From assembly GCA_016794345.1 (NCBI GenBank), contig JAEUKE010000058.1, forward strand, positions 1 to 39,318: DNA of 39,318 bases. Reading direction: 5' to 3'. The notes under the pieces are model-generated. The model ran no database searches. It saw only the letters and a program-made list of their open reading frames with translations, and was not told where the DNA came from. The stretch is from Myxococcales bacterium (GTDB taxonomy: Bacteria; Myxococcota_A; Polyangia; Polyangiales; Polyangiaceae). Below, one piece after another: positions 24,460 through 32,023 of the stretch; the stretch's first letter is position 1; each line of letters starts with the position of its first letter. Both the position numbers and the translations under genes were made by a program.

Positions 24460-26331
24460 ATGCGAGGCGACGCTCCCCGCCCCACCGCGCTAGCCGCGAC
24501 GACCCCGGCCTCCAACGTCACGCTGGTATCCCGGCCCGACGACACGATCGTCCCGCCGAGCCTCCTGCCGGATCCGTCCGAGGAGAAGCAGGCGCGGGGC
24601 GAGCGCTACGAGATCGGCGGCGTGCTGGGCGCGGGCGGAATGGGCGAGGTCCGCACCACGCGCGACAAGTGGATCGGGCGCGAGGTCGCGATGAAGACCT
24701 TGCTCGACACGGTCGGCTCGCGAGCCGGGGCTCGCGGCCGCTTCCTGCGCGAGATCCGCGTGCAGGGTCAGCTCGAGCACCCCAGCATCGTGCCCGTCTA
24801 CGACTTCGGGGTGTCGACCGACGGCGAGCTCTACTTCACGATGCGTCGCGTCCGCGGGTCCACGCTGGCCTCCGTCATCCACGGCCTGGGCGCAGGCGAC
24901 GCCGAGCTCGAGGCGCGCTTCTCACGCCGCAAGCTGCTGACGGCGTTCTCGGCGATCTGCATGACCGTCCATTACGCCCACTCGCGCGGCGTCATTCACC
25001 GTGACCTGAAGCCGGGCAACGTCATGTTCGGCGACTTCGGCGAGGTGTACGTCCTCGACTGGGGCATCGCGAAGATCGTGGACGTGGCCGCTGGCGCGGA
25101 GGAGGTGGAGACCGGGGAGGAGTCGACGGGCGCGGGGCGCATCATCGGCACGCTCGGGTACATGTCGCCGGAGCAGGCGGCGGGCGGGAAGGTCGACGCC
25201 CGGACGGACGTCTACTCGCTCGGCGTCATCCTCTACGAGATCCTCACGCGCGAGAGCCTGCTGCAGGAGACGAACGTGATGAAGGCGCTCGACATGATCG
25301 CGGCCGGGCTCGATGCGCGCCCGTCGCGGCGCGCGCCCGGCGTGGACATCCCGCCCGAGCTGGACGCGATCTGCCTGCAGGCTACGGCGCGCGATCCCGA
25401 CGCGCGGTTCGAAACGGCGAAGGACCTGAGCGAGGCCGTCGAGCGCTTCCTCGACGGCGACCGCGATCTCGAGCGGCGCCGCGAGCTCGCGAGCGAGATG
25501 AGCGCCAAGTCCGGTGAGCTCTATGCCCAGGCGATGGTGAAGGGCGCCGATCCCGAGGAAGCGCACGCAGCTCGGCTCGAGTCGTTCCGCGGTGTCATCC
25601 GCGCGCTCGCGCTCGATCCGTCGAACGAGGGAGCGCAGTCGACGCTGGGGCATCTTCTCCTGGACCCTCCGAAGGAGATGCCCTCGGCGGCCCGCGCCGA
25701 GCGCGACAGGTTGCGCGCCGAGGAGCGCGCGGCGGGCGCCGGCCTCGGTCTGAAGGGCTTCCTTTCGTACCTGCTCGCGTTCCCGCTGATGGTCCTGGCG
25801 GGCGTCCGCTCCGCGACGTTCGTGCTCTCGGGGCTCGTCGCCACGTTGGTGGCCGCGGCGCTCGCGCGGTACGTCCAGAAGACGAAACGCGCCAGCTCGG
25901 GCGTCTTCTACACCCTGCTCGCGGTCTGCATCGCGATCGTGGCCTTGCAGAGCACGTGGCTCGGTCCATTTGTCCTCACGCCCACCGCCGCGGCCCTCAC
26001 CCTCAGCGTCTTCGCGCTGTACGCGGAGCGCCGCGAGCGCGCGCTCGTCCTCCTGGCGGGCACTGCGATGATCGCCATCCCCTTCCTCGCCGAGCTCGTG
26101 CCCGGTGTGCCGCACGCGTTCTCGTTCGAAGCTGGCGAGATCGTCCTGCACCCGCGCGCGCTCGAGCTGCCCGTCGTCGTCACCGTGATCGGGCTCGTCT
26201 ACACGGCGCTCGGCTTCGCGCTTTTGCCGGCGATCTTCCTCTTCCGGCTGCGGGACACCCTCCGCGTGGCGGAGGAGCGCAGGTTCCTCCAGGCCTGGAC
26301 GCTCCACGAGCTGTTCCGCGCGCGCGCCTGA
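24460..26331 (+). CDS. Ser/Thr protein kinase with multi-pass membrane C-terminus
   Basis: 623 residues. The kinase domain spans about 48-335: glycine loop 'GAGGMGEV', Lys79 ('VAMK'), HRD at 180-182 ('HRDLKPGN') and a DWG at 200-202 in place of DFG, all compatible with activity. A charged helical segment (about 336-430) leads to a hydrophobic C-terminus with about six membrane spans ('FLSYLLAFPLMVLAGV', 'TFVLSGLVATLVAAAL', 'VFYTLLAVCIAIVAL' and others), ending in a short cytosolic tail. There is no extracellular sensor domain. It lies 10 bases after the YvcK-like gene, suggesting co-expression and perhaps a kinase-substrate pair. The stop is two bases from the convergent FG-GAP gene. Confidence 0.92.
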   Translation: MRGDAPRPTALAATTPASNVTLVSRPDDTIVPPSLLPDPSEEKQARGERYEIGGVLGAGGMGEVRTTRDKWIGREVAMKTLLDTVGSRAGARGRFLREIRVQGQLEHPSIVPVYDFGVSTDGELYFTMRRVRGSTLASVIHGLGAGDAELEARFSRRKLLTAFSAICMTVHYAHSRGVIHRDLKPGNVMFGDFGEVYVLDWGIAKIVDVAAGAEEVETGEESTGAGRIIGTLGYMSPEQAAGGKVDARTDVYSLGVILYEILTRESLLQETNVMKALDMIAAGLDARPSRRAPGVDIPPELDAICLQATARDPDARFETAKDLSEAVERFLDGDRDLERRRELASEMSAKSGELYAQAMVKGADPEEAHAARLESFRGVIRALALDPSNEGAQSTLGHLLLDPPKEMPSAARAERDRLRAEERAAGAGLGLKGFLSYLLAFPLMVLAGVRSATFVLSGLVATLVAAALARYVQKTKRASSGVFYTLLAVCIAIVALQSTWLGPFVLTPTAAALTLSVFALYAERRERALVLLAGTAMIAIPFLAELVPGVPHAFSFEAGEIVLHPRALELPVVVTVIGLVYTALGFALLPAIFLFRLRDTLRVAEERRFLQAWTLHELFRARA

Positions 26332-26333
26332 GC

Positions 26334-28607
26334 TCAGCCCGGGTTGCTCCACCCGAGCGCGGTGGTTCCGTCCTCGTAGACCCAGACGCGCTGGTCGGCG
26401 TCGAAGGGCCCCGCGAACGTGACCTCCGCTCCGCCGGGGTAGACCACGCGGATCTCGCTCACGGTCGTCGCGTCGCCCAGGCCGAAGTGGAGGTAGAGCG
26501 AGTCCTGCCCGCCCTTGCCGGTGCCGCCCTGCACGTGGCGCATGCGGGTCTGGCCATCCGCGGTCACGAAGACGGTCGCGCCGATCGCCATCCGGTTCGC
26601 GCTCACGTTGCCGACGGCCTTCACCTGGAGCCAGTGCCCCGCCACGGGGATCTCGTTGACGAAGGGTCGATGCGCGAAGAGATCGAGATCGCCGTCGTGA
26701 TCGATGTCGGCGACGGCCGCGCCCCAGCCGTCCTCCGTCGTGATGCCGGCGTGGTACGCGTCGAGCGTGAAGGTGCCGTCGCCGTTGCCCCAATAGAAAT
26801 CCGTCGGTCGGCCGGGGTACACGGCGGTGATGACGAGATCGAGGACGCCGTCTTGATCGAAGTCGGCCAGCACCGGCACGGAGTGTGTCTCCTGGTAGCG
26901 CAGCCCGGCGGCCCCGGCCGGGATCATCCAGTCTCCTTGCGTGTCCGCGAACGAATGGCTCGCGTCCTGCAGGAGCACCTCGGTCTTGTCCGAGAAGTCG
27001 AAGAAGCGCGGGTGGGCCAGGTTCGCCGAGACGAGATCGAGATCGAGATCGTTGTCGAGGTCGCCCCACGCGGCGCCGATCGTGTGGCCGTAGTAGCCGA
27101 GGTCGTTGTGGCCCGCGACGCCCTTGGCCAGCGCGTCCTCGAGGACGGTGCCGTCCCCGAGGTTGTCGAAATAGAGGTTCCGGTGCAGGCGGTAGTCGTT
27201 GACGAAGATGTCGACGTCGCCATCGCCGTCCGAGTCGGCAGGGGCGACCCCGCGGCCGGCGAGCTTCTGGCCGGTGAAGCCGTTCGTGCTCGTCCACTCC
27301 TCGAAGGTGCCGTCGCCGCGGTTGTGCCAGACCTGATCGACGTACGTATTGCCGTTCTCCCAGCAGATGAAGTTCGCGAGGTAGAGGTCGAGCGCGCCGT
27401 CCGCGTCGACGTCGACCCAGGCCGCGGCGGCCGTCGGCGAGCGCACGTTCACGCCGGGGGCGTTACACGCCTCGTAGCTCTGGTCGTCGACGATCTGCGC
27501 CGCCGCGGTCGCGTCCTCGAACGTCCCGTCGCAGCGCGAGCGGAGGAGCACGTCGGCCGCCGTGTACGACTCGGCGTAGAGGAACAAGTCGACGCAACCG
27601 TCGTTGTCGTAGTCGCCGAAGACGCCGCCGGTGGCGGCGACGCCGAGGGCCGCGATGCCGCTCGGCGCGGTCGCGTCGGCGAAGGTCCCGTCGCCCTGGT
27701 TGCGCCAGAGCTTCGGGCCGTCGGTCACCATGTCGTCCCAGCCGTCGGCGTCGTAGTCCCCGAACGAGACGTGGGGGGTCGCGGCGAAGTCCCGCGGCTG
27801 GAAGAGCCGCTCCTCCGGCTGGAGCGCGGCCGTGTACTCGACGTGGAGCCGGACGAGGTAGTCGTATTGGAACGGGAAGGAGACGCCGTTGTAATAGGTC
27901 GAGCCGCCCGCTTCCGGCATGTTCATGGCGGAGTGGCAGTCGTCCCAGCCGGCGCAGCTGCCGTCGCCGGTCACGGTCCCGTCGAAGTCGAACACCGGCG
28001 TGCCTGGGTCGGCGCGGTGCGCGACGTACACGAGGCCCGGATGCTCGACGACGATCGGCTCGTCGAAGACGTAGGTGGTAAAGCCGTCTTCGTCGGCGTG
28101 CTCCACGCAGCGCGATCCGGACCAGAGCGGTTCGGGCTCCCAGAAGTCGAAGCCGTTGTGGCCGAAGTCGCCGTAGAGCCCGGCGGTGAGCTCGGCCTTC
28201 GAGTCGGCCGGGTCGGGCAGGCCGCCCCAATGAATGGAGAAGCCGTGGACGCGGGCCGGGTGCTCGAGATCGAACCGGACGGCCTCGTGGAGCGGGACCT
28301 CGTTGAGGGCGTAGTCCTCGCCGTCGACGGTGATCGTGAAGCTCTCGTTCCGGACGTTGGTCTCGGCGACGGCGTCGTCCCACGCGATCGTCACCAGGCC
28401 CGGCGGCAGCTCTCCCTTCGACGTCCCGCAGGCCGGCGCTGCGCCACCTCCTCCAGCGGCGCCGCTGCCGGTGGTCGTCGCGCCGCTGCTCGTCGTCGAG
28501 CCGGCGTCGCCGCCGCTGCCCGTCTCGTCGTCGCTGCAAGACGTGGCCGTCGCGCAGCCGAAGGCGAGGCAGCCGGACGCGCCGAGGAAGCGAAGGAGCG
28601 AGCGCAT
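26334..28607 (-). CDS. FG-GAP/VCBS-repeat lipoprotein with ASPIC/UnbV domain
   Basis: 757 residues. The N-terminus 'MRSLLRFLGASGCLAFGC' is a lipoprotein-type signal, followed by a Gly/Ser/Thr linker. The middle and C-terminal parts contain repeated calcium-loop motifs of FG-GAP/VCBS blades: 'DYDADGWDD', 'DYDNDGCVD', 'DVDADGALD', 'DSDGDGDVD', 'DLDNDLDLD', 'DFDQDGVLD' and 'DIDHDGDLD'. The last hundred or so residues are an ASPIC/UnbV domain ('GATVFVTADGQTRMRHVQGG' onward). Proteins of this architecture (CRTAC1-like) are secreted beta-propellers probably used in adhesion or scaffolding. The N-terminal 250 residues are unassigned. The gene ends two bases from the kinase stop. Confidence 0.92.
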   Translation of the reverse strand: MRSLLRFLGASGCLAFGCATATSCSDDETGSGGDAGSTTSSGATTTGSGAAGGGGAAPACGTSKGELPPGLVTIAWDDAVAETNVRNESFTITVDGEDYALNEVPLHEAVRFDLEHPARVHGFSIHWGGLPDPADSKAELTAGLYGDFGHNGFDFWEPEPLWSGSRCVEHADEDGFTTYVFDEPIVVEHPGLVYVAHRADPGTPVFDFDGTVTGDGSCAGWDDCHSAMNMPEAGGSTYYNGVSFPFQYDYLVRLHVEYTAALQPEERLFQPRDFAATPHVSFGDYDADGWDDMVTDGPKLWRNQGDGTFADATAPSGIAALGVAATGGVFGDYDNDGCVDLFLYAESYTAADVLLRSRCDGTFEDATAAAQIVDDQSYEACNAPGVNVRSPTAAAAWVDVDADGALDLYLANFICWENGNTYVDQVWHNRGDGTFEEWTSTNGFTGQKLAGRGVAPADSDGDGDVDIFVNDYRLHRNLYFDNLGDGTVLEDALAKGVAGHNDLGYYGHTIGAAWGDLDNDLDLDLVSANLAHPRFFDFSDKTEVLLQDASHSFADTQGDWMIPAGAAGLRYQETHSVPVLADFDQDGVLDLVITAVYPGRPTDFYWGNGDGTFTLDAYHAGITTEDGWGAAVADIDHDGDLDLFAHRPFVNEIPVAGHWLQVKAVGNVSANRMAIGATVFVTADGQTRMRHVQGGTGKGGQDSLYLHFGLGDATTVSEIRVVYPGGAEVTFAGPFDADQRVWVYEDGTTALGWSNPG

Positions 28608-28629
28608 TCGCTGATGGTAGCCGGGAAGC

Positions 28630-29130
28630 TCACTCCCCGGTGCGGATCGCGGTGATCCGCGTGAAGCGCCATTCGCCGTCGATCTTCTCGACCTCCATCG
28701 TCACGTCACGCTCGTGGCGCTGGGGCCCGCCCGCGTGGTCGAACGCGGTCGCGACGGCCCGGCAAGTGACGCTCGCGCTGGTCTTGCTCGAGATCGAGAT
28801 GCGGACGTTCTCGAGATCGACTCCCGCCGACTTGAAGCCCCCGCCGATCTGCATCGCGCCGCCCACGGCTGCGTCCAGCCCGAGCGCTCCCTCACCAGCC
28901 TCGGGCACGATCAACTGAGCGTTCGGCGCGAGCACCTTCTTCAGCTTGTCCCGCAGCGCGAGCGCGAAGAACGCGGGGTTCCCGCGCTCCGCCGGGAACG
29001 TAAGGGCAGCTTCGAGCTCGTCGCACAGCTCACGGATCTCGTCCTCGTCGCTCGACATGAAAAATATGCCGTAGGTCGCAGCGGCTGCGCCCGCGGCGAG
29101 GAGCCCAATCACGACGCGTCGATTCACCAT
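28630..29130 (-). CDS. Membrane-anchored NTF2-like protein
   Basis: 166 residues. One N-terminal membrane segment ('VVIGLLAAGAAAATYGIFFM', about 5-24) is followed by a helix and a curved-sheet pattern typical of SnoaL/NTF2-like domains, ending 'EKIDGEWRFTRITAIRTGE'. The topology would place the domain in the periplasm. No catalytic residue set can be assigned. It is upstream of and on the same strand as the FG-GAP lipoprotein gene (22-base gap), so the two may be co-transcribed from the divergent region 29131-29288, which contains a large hairpin. Confidence 0.8.
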   Translation of the reverse strand: MVNRRVVIGLLAAGAAAATYGIFFMSSDEDEIRELCDELEAALTFPAERGNPAFFALALRDKLKKVLAPNAQLIVPEAGEGALGLDAAVGGAMQIGGGFKSAGVDLENVRISISSKTSASVTCRAVATAFDHAGGPQRHERDVTMEVEKIDGEWRFTRITAIRTGE

Positions 29131-29164
29131 GATGTACTAGGTCCGAAGCTCGCCGGTGTCGACT

Positions 29165-29206
29165 GAGCGACCGGCCCGCCCTGACGGGCGAGCGGGCCGG
29201 TCGCTC
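29165..29206. promoter_or_regulatory. 15-bp perfect inverted repeat between divergent genes
   Basis: The arms GAGCGACCGGCCCGC (29165-29179) and GCGGGCCGGTCGCTC (29192-29206) are perfectly complementary, with a 12-base loop that contains a GACGGGCG stretch able to pair in competition with the stem. No T-run flanks either side. It lies between two divergently transcribed starts (29130 and 29289), so it ends neither gene. It could be an operator, a 5' UTR structure of the minus-strand gene 35 bases away, or a member of an intergenic repeat family. Confidence 0.6.
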
Positions 29207-29288
29207 GGCAGAGCCTCGACTTGTGAGCTCTCGGACCGATTGTTCACAGGTCGACCGAGCTGAACGCTGGGTCTAGCATGCCGCCCCG

Positions 29289-29759
29289 ATGGGTCATTCC
29301 TCGGCGGACAACGACGGCTCGCGCGCGCTCCACTACGCGCTCCTCGCGGCGGTCGCGTTCATCACGGTCTCGCCCGCCCTCTCGCGCGCCCCGAAGGACG
29401 ACTTCCCGCTCTCGCACTACCCCATGTTCTCCACGAACAAGGACCCGAAGACGACGGTCTCGCAGGCCGTCGCCGTCCAGGGGGATCAGGTCACAGTCCT
29501 CGGTCCGCGTTACCTCGGGACGGACGAGGTGTTGCAAGCCCGCGCGACCCTCGCGCGCGCCGTCCGCGGAGGCGGCGCGTCCGCGTCGGCGCTCTGCAAC
29601 GAGGTGGCCGCTCGCGTCGCCAAGTCGGCCGATCTCGAGGGCGCGACCCACGTCGAGATCCGCACCGTGACACACGACTCGCTCACCTACTTCGAAGGCG
29701 ACACGAAGCCGTCCTCGATGACCTCCCACGCGCGCTGCGCCGTGAGCCGCAAGCCATGA
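29289..29759 (+). CDS. Membrane-anchored YPMFS-motif partner of HTTM protein
   Basis: 156 residues. An N-terminal membrane segment ('HYALLAAVAFITVSPAL') is followed by 'DDFPLSHYPMFSTN', where YPMFS (44-48) is, as I recall it, a recurrent motif of small proteins found beside HTTM-domain genes. The remainder is a soluble alpha/beta domain with 'ALCNEVAARVAK' and 'VTHDSLTYFEGDTKP', and two Cys (in 'SALCNE' and 'HARCAV') that could pair. The stop overlaps the ATG of the HTTM gene (ATGA), so the two are coupled and probably form a complex. The biochemical role is unknown. Confidence 0.8.
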   Translation: MGHSSADNDGSRALHYALLAAVAFITVSPALSRAPKDDFPLSHYPMFSTNKDPKTTVSQAVAVQGDQVTVLGPRYLGTDEVLQARATLARAVRGGGASASALCNEVAARVAKSADLEGATHVEIRTVTHDSLTYFEGDTKPSSMTSHARCAVSRKP

Positions 29760-30649
29760 GCCTGCAGGACCGCGTCGACGACATCCTGCGGCCGCGGGTG
29801 CCGGCCGAGCGCCTCGCCGCGTTGCGCATCCTCGTGGGTGCCTTCGCCGCCATCTACGTCTTCGTGCGCGCCCCGGCGCTCGCCAGCGTGGCCCACCAGA
29901 CCACGGCGTTTGCGCCGGTCGGCCCGGTGAAGCTCCTGTCCCAGCCGCTGCCCGCCTGGTCGGTCTACGCGGTCGTCGCCCTCGCCTGCGCCACCGCCAT
30001 TCCGTTTGTCCTCGGCTGGCGCTACCGCATCACCGCGCCCGTCTTCGCTGTCTCGCTCCTCTGGGCGACGGCGTACCGCAACAGCTTCGGGATGATCTTC
30101 CACACGGAGAACCTCACGGTGCTCCACGTGATCGTCCTCGCTCTGTCGGACGCGGCCGCTGCAACGAGCCTCGACGCTCGCGGTAAGCCCCCGGCCGAGC
30201 CGTCACGTCGTTATGGTGTCGCGCTCGTCGCCATGAGCCTCATCGCCGGCCTCGCGTATGCGCTCGCCGCGGTGGCCAAGCTCCGCGTCTCCGGCTTCGT
30301 GTGGATCACGGGTGACGCGCTCCGAAACCACATCGCACACGACAACCTCCGCAAGCTCCTCCTGGGAGACGGCTACTCCGTCCCGGGCGCCTGGGCGGTG
30401 CGCCACGCGTGGATCTTCCCGCCGTTCGCAGCGCTGACCATCGTCATCGAGCTCCTCGCGCCGCTCGCGATCTTGCACCGCCGCATCGCCGTCGTGATCT
30501 GCGGCGGGCTCTGGGCGTTTCATTTCGGCGTCTTGATCCTCATGTGGATCTTCTTCCCGTATCCACTGAGCGGCATCGCCTTTCTGAGCTTCTTCCCGGC
30601 GGAGAAGGTCATCACGTGGTTGCGGAGGCGTGTCGGGCGCGCGCCCTGA
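29756..30649 (+). CDS. HTTM domain (vitamin K gamma-carboxylase-like) integral membrane protein
   Basis: 297 residues with about seven membrane spans. 'ERLAALRILVGAFAAIYVFVRAP' at the start, 'RNSFGMIFHTENLTVLHVIVLAL' in the middle and 'YALAAVAKLRVSGFVWITGDALRNHI' are diagnostic of the horizontally transferred transmembrane (HTTM) domain shared with vitamin K-dependent gamma-carboxylases. The lumenal carboxylase part is missing, so this is the membrane core only. The bacterial stand-alone versions have no established reaction. It is coupled to the YPMFS protein by a four-base overlap, and its stop lies seven bases from the convergent Cys-rich gene. Confidence 0.88.
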   Translation: MSLQDRVDDILRPRVPAERLAALRILVGAFAAIYVFVRAPALASVAHQTTAFAPVGPVKLLSQPLPAWSVYAVVALACATAIPFVLGWRYRITAPVFAVSLLWATAYRNSFGMIFHTENLTVLHVIVLALSDAAAATSLDARGKPPAEPSRRYGVALVAMSLIAGLAYALAAVAKLRVSGFVWITGDALRNHIAHDNLRKLLLGDGYSVPGAWAVRHAWIFPPFAALTIVIELLAPLAILHRRIAVVICGGLWAFHFGVLILMWIFFPYPLSGIAFLSFFPAEKVITWLRRRVGRAP

Positions 30650-30655
30650 CCTGGG

Positions 30656-31855
30656 TCAGTTCAGGACCGAACAATCGATCATGCAGTCGATGATCACGCT
30701 TCCCACGCAGATGGTGTCCCACTCCGTGCAGGCACAATAGGAGTCGCTCGACGCGATCTGGTCGATGCACCACGCGTTTGGCTCGCCCGCGCAGGCGCCC
30801 GGCGCCATCGGGGCGCCGACCGAGCAGATGTCGTGGCATTCACTCGGGTTGCAGCCGATTGGCAGTCCACACGATCCCCCGTCGCAGTTCCCGCTGCAGC
30901 ATTCCTCCGACGAGAAACACATGTCTCCGTACGCCGCGCAGGAAACCCCCACAGCGCAGACAAACGTCTGCGGGTCGCAGAACATGCTGCAGCACTGCTC
31001 GTTCACCTCACAGGGGGAGTAGTCGGGGCGGCAGGGCTCGATGCCGCAGAGCCCGTAGGTGCTCATCACGTCCGGAATGCAGAGGACGCCGTCGCAGCAA
31101 CTCTGGATGCCGTCGAGCGAGCAGTACTCCCCGAAGGGGGAGCAGGCGTTGGTCTCGACCGGTTGACAGCGGTCCTCGCGACACTCGATCCCCTGGCCGA
31201 TCACCTCGTCCTCGAGGGGCGTTGGGCAGCAGTCCTCGTTCACCTTGCACGGCTCGAAGAGCGGCACGCAGTCACGGATGTTGCAGACCTGGTCGATGCA
31301 GATCTCCGTGCAGCAGTCGCGGTTCTCGGCGCACGCGCCGCCGACCGCCGTGCACTCGCTGCCGCCGCAGGTCCGCTTTCCGGGCGCGCCATCGCCCACT
31401 TCGCGGCAGCGCGAGTCGCAACATTGATCGTCGCGCTCACACGCGATGCCGTCCGGTAGGCAGCAGCGCTCCTTCGTCTGCGGGAGCTTCCCGCCGCAGG
31501 CGGCTTCGCCGCGCGACCAACCGCAGCAGTCGAGCTCGGTCTTGCAGCCTTCGGCGCCGCAGAGCGGGGCTGCGTCCAGACAGGCGCGCGAGTCGGCGCA
31601 CGAGCCGAGGCACTGATCGGGGTCGAACCCGACCAAGAAGTCGTTCACGACCTGCGGCTCCGCCCCGCGGAGCGCAGCGTCGATGTCCGCGCAGCTCGGC
31701 GCCTCGGCGCCGTAACAGTCCTCGATGAGCCCGCAGAGCTCCGACCCGACCGGCAACGCGTCGCCGGCGACGACGTCCCGGCAGGAAGAAGAGGCGAGCG
31801 CACCGGAGCCGACGAGGACGATGGCAGCCGGAACCAAGTGGAAAGCGCGAGACAC
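30656..31855 (-). CDS. Secreted cysteine-rich repeat protein
   Basis: 399 residues from a GTG start giving the signal 'MSRAFHLVPAAIVLVGSGALASSSC'; the Cys may be lipidated, although the lipobox is imperfect. The mature region holds many copies of a disulfide motif close to C-x4-DCC-x3-C, for example 'NRDCCTEICIDQVC', 'NEDCCPTPLED', 'NEQCCSMFCDPQTFVC' and 'SEECCSGNCDGGSC', resembling small knottin- or Dickkopf-like units strung together. The C-terminal 60 residues differ ('GACAGEPNAWCIDQ', 'YCACTEWDTICVG'). It is probably a surface or matrix protein; the function is unknown. It is divergent from the sulfur-related operon. Confidence 0.85.
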   Translation of the reverse strand: MSRAFHLVPAAIVLVGSGALASSSCRDVVAGDALPVGSELCGLIEDCYGAEAPSCADIDAALRGAEPQVVNDFLVGFDPDQCLGSCADSRACLDAAPLCGAEGCKTELDCCGWSRGEAACGGKLPQTKERCCLPDGIACERDDQCCDSRCREVGDGAPGKRTCGGSECTAVGGACAENRDCCTEICIDQVCNIRDCVPLFEPCKVNEDCCPTPLEDEVIGQGIECREDRCQPVETNACSPFGEYCSLDGIQSCCDGVLCIPDVMSTYGLCGIEPCRPDYSPCEVNEQCCSMFCDPQTFVCAVGVSCAAYGDMCFSSEECCSGNCDGGSCGLPIGCNPSECHDICSVGAPMAPGACAGEPNAWCIDQIASSDSYCACTEWDTICVGSVIIDCMIDCSVLN

Positions 31856-31953
31856 CAGCCCGCAGCTTAGCACCGCCTCCCTGGGTTGACCGCCCCACCA
31901 CCGCACAGTCTACTGACCGCCGACATGGCTCACCGCCGCTGAAACCGACGACG

Positions 31954-31970
31954 CCCCGGAGGCTCCGGGG
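31954..31970. promoter_or_regulatory. GC-rich inverted repeat in divergent region
   Basis: CCCCGGAG and CTCCGGGG flank a single G. It lies 54 bases upstream of the acyl-CoA-dehydrogenase-like start and may be an operator or an upstream hairpin in the leader that also contains the 31999-32016 stem. Confidence 0.4.
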
Positions 31971-31998
31971 CTCGAAACACCGCTGCGTGATGCGAGCC

Positions 31999-32016
31999 CC
32001 CTCGCGCACGCGAGGG
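31999..32016 (+). promoter_or_regulatory. Hairpin sequestering the ribosome binding site of the sulfur-locus operon
   Basis: CCCTCGCG (31999-32006) pairs with CGCGAGGG (32009-32016). The Shine-Dalgarno sequence AGGGAG (32013-32018) overlaps the 3' arm and ends five bases before the ATG at 32024. Opening of this stem should be needed for translation of the first gene. The trigger is unknown. Confidence 0.5.
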
Positions 32017-32023
32017 AGCTCTC

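Noticed and set aside
24922..27297. Open frame of about 790 codons on the minus strand across the kinase and FG-GAP genes
   Set aside because: It spans two well-supported genes in opposite orientations and shows only Arg/Asp/Gly-rich low complexity.
31900..32023. Possible SAH or SAM riboswitch in the leader of the sulfur-related operon
   Set aside because: I compared the leader with the SAH riboswitch pattern from memory and could not align the conserved GAGCGCUGC and pseudoknot parts; only the RBS hairpin is supported.
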